A stretch of DNA of 6,302 bases from Oceanococcus sp041619315 (GTDB taxonomy: Bacteria; Pseudomonadota; Gammaproteobacteria; Nevskiales; Oceanococcaceae). The number at the start of each line of letters is the position of its first letter. The stretch's first letter is position 1. The notes below the pieces were generated by a model. The model was not told the DNA's origin. It saw only the letters and a program-made list of their open reading frames with translations, and made no database searches. Of the stretch, positions 5,606 to 6,302 are shown in pieces. The stretch is taken from the NCBI GenBank assembly GCA_041619315.1, contig JBFKEC010000197.1:1-6302 (forward strand). Reading direction: 5' to 3'. The position numbers were made by a program, and so were the translations under genes.

Positions 5606-5664
5606 CGTTCGTCAGTGCGCCTGTGTATCAGCTAAGCTTGCCGCGAACTTTTTCAGAGCCCGGC

Positions 5665-5674
5665 CACGATCGTG
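5665..5674. repeat. 10-bp palindrome overlapping the nadK start codon
   Basis: CACGATCGTG is a perfect palindrome whose last three bases are the GTG start of nadK. It could be an operator, but a 10-bp palindrome can arise by chance. The 102-base gap (5570-5671) otherwise shows only the hrcA promoter; I could not assign a nadK promoter or a good nadK Shine-Dalgarno. Confidence 0.35.
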
Positions 5675-6302
5675 AGCGATTTCAAGACCATAGGGGTTGT
5701 CGTCAAAACCGACGCCCAGCAGGCGTCCAGCGTCGGCCGGCAATTGCTTGACGATCTGCATTCACGCGCGCTACCGACCTGTCTGGATCGCGACAGCGCA
5801 GCCCTGCTCAACGGTGTGCCCTCAGACCTCAGCATTGCCGAGCTCGGCAATTATTGCGATCTGGTCATCGTAATGGGCGGCGACGGCACACTGCTGCATG
5901 CCGGACGCGCTCTGGCCGCCTCGGGCGTGCCGCTGCTGGGGGTCAATCTGGGCCGCCTTGGTTTCATGGTTGATATCGCCCCACAGGACATTTCCGACTC
6001 GCTCAGCCGCATCCTGGATGGCGCCTACCGGGTCGAGGAGCGCCTGATCCTTGAGGCGGTCGATGCGCAAGGCGTACACCCACCTCAGATTGCGATCAAT
6101 GATGTGGTCGTGCGTCACAAGCGATATGTGCGCATGCTCGATTTTTCAACCTATGCCGACGGCACCTTCATCAGCCAGCATCGCGCCGACGGCATTATCG
6201 TATCGACCCCGACCGGCTCAACAGCCTATGCCCTGTCCAGTGGTGGTCCGATGATGCACCCAAGCCTTGATGCCATCGCGCTGGTGCCGATTTCGCCACA
6301 CA
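5672..6302 (+). CDS. nadK: NAD kinase NadK, N-terminal 210 residues (partial)
   Basis: Phosphorylates NAD to NADP, the only known de novo route to NADP; cytoplasmic. The frame starts at GTG 5672 and runs off the right edge, missing roughly 80-90 residues. N-terminus FKTIGVVVKTD matches the family's first beta strand (E. coli FKCIGIVGHP). The catalytic/nucleotide motif GGDGT is at 69-73 within VIVMGGDGTLLHAG, followed by GVNLGRLGFMVD. The NE/D motif is IND (N143, D144). The second conserved motif DGIIVSTPTGSTAYALSSGGP and the segment HPSLDAIALVPISPH follow. Start choice: the frame is closed by TAA at 5633-5635 and GTG 5672 is the only usual start codon before the conserved strand; the upstream bases give only a weak ribosome binding site. 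It is divergent from hrcA. In related genomes recN usually follows nadK, outside this window. Confidence 0.95.
   Translation, partial: MSDFKTIGVVVKTDAQQASSVGRQLLDDLHSRALPTCLDRDSAALLNGVPSDLSIAELGNYCDLVIVMGGDGTLLHAGRALAASGVPLLGVNLGRLGFMVDIAPQDISDSLSRILDGAYRVEERLILEAVDAQGVHPPQIAINDVVVRHKRYVRMLDFSTYADGTFISQHRADGIIVSTPTGSTAYALSSGGPMMHPSLDAIALVPISPH

Overview
The window is a conserved chaperone locus from a proteobacterium, most likely a gammaproteobacterium outside the Enterobacterales. Five genes lie on the minus strand in transcription order hrcA - grpE - dnaK - dnaJ - dapB (dapB is cut by the left edge). A divergent NAD kinase gene (nadK, cut by the right edge) lies on the plus strand. The DnaK family residues fall at the same numbers as in Escherichia coli DnaK. 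dnaJ followed by dapB is a gammaproteobacterial arrangement, and the grpE/hrcA side facing nadK is shared with many beta- and gammaproteobacteria. Having hrcA argues against enterics. The DNA is moderately GC-rich by eye, with no sign of transfer or mobile elements.

Layout from the right: nadK starts at a GTG at 5672 and reads out of the window. A 102-base divergent gap separates it from hrcA (5569-4481). A 99-base gap then holds a strong heat-shock sigma-32 type promoter and two short dyads ahead of grpE (4381-3809). A second sigma-32 type promoter overlaps the grpE stop codon and drives dnaK (3708-1783) through a leader with two hairpins. A 111-base gap with a long two-part inverted repeat separates dnaK from dnaJ (1671-547). 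dapB begins nine bases after the dnaJ stop. A third, weaker sigma-32-like promoter lies almost against the hrcA start codon.

Function: DnaK, its J-domain partner DnaJ and its nucleotide exchange factor GrpE form the Hsp70 folding machine. HrcA is a heat-shock repressor that normally binds CIRCE operators, but no CIRCE is visible here, so HrcA probably acts elsewhere (groESL is the usual target). The three chaperone-side transcription units appear to be controlled by sigma-32. DapB (lysine/diaminopimelate pathway) and NadK (NADP synthesis) are housekeeping neighbours.

The genes are well known and I do not see an undescribed protein system. The less ordinary signals are non-coding: paired dnaK leader hairpins with exactly complementary loops, an alternative pairing to the dnaK start codon, a possibly leaderless hrcA transcript, the non-terminator hairpin between dnaK and dnaJ, and a dnaJ start with no visible ribosome binding site.
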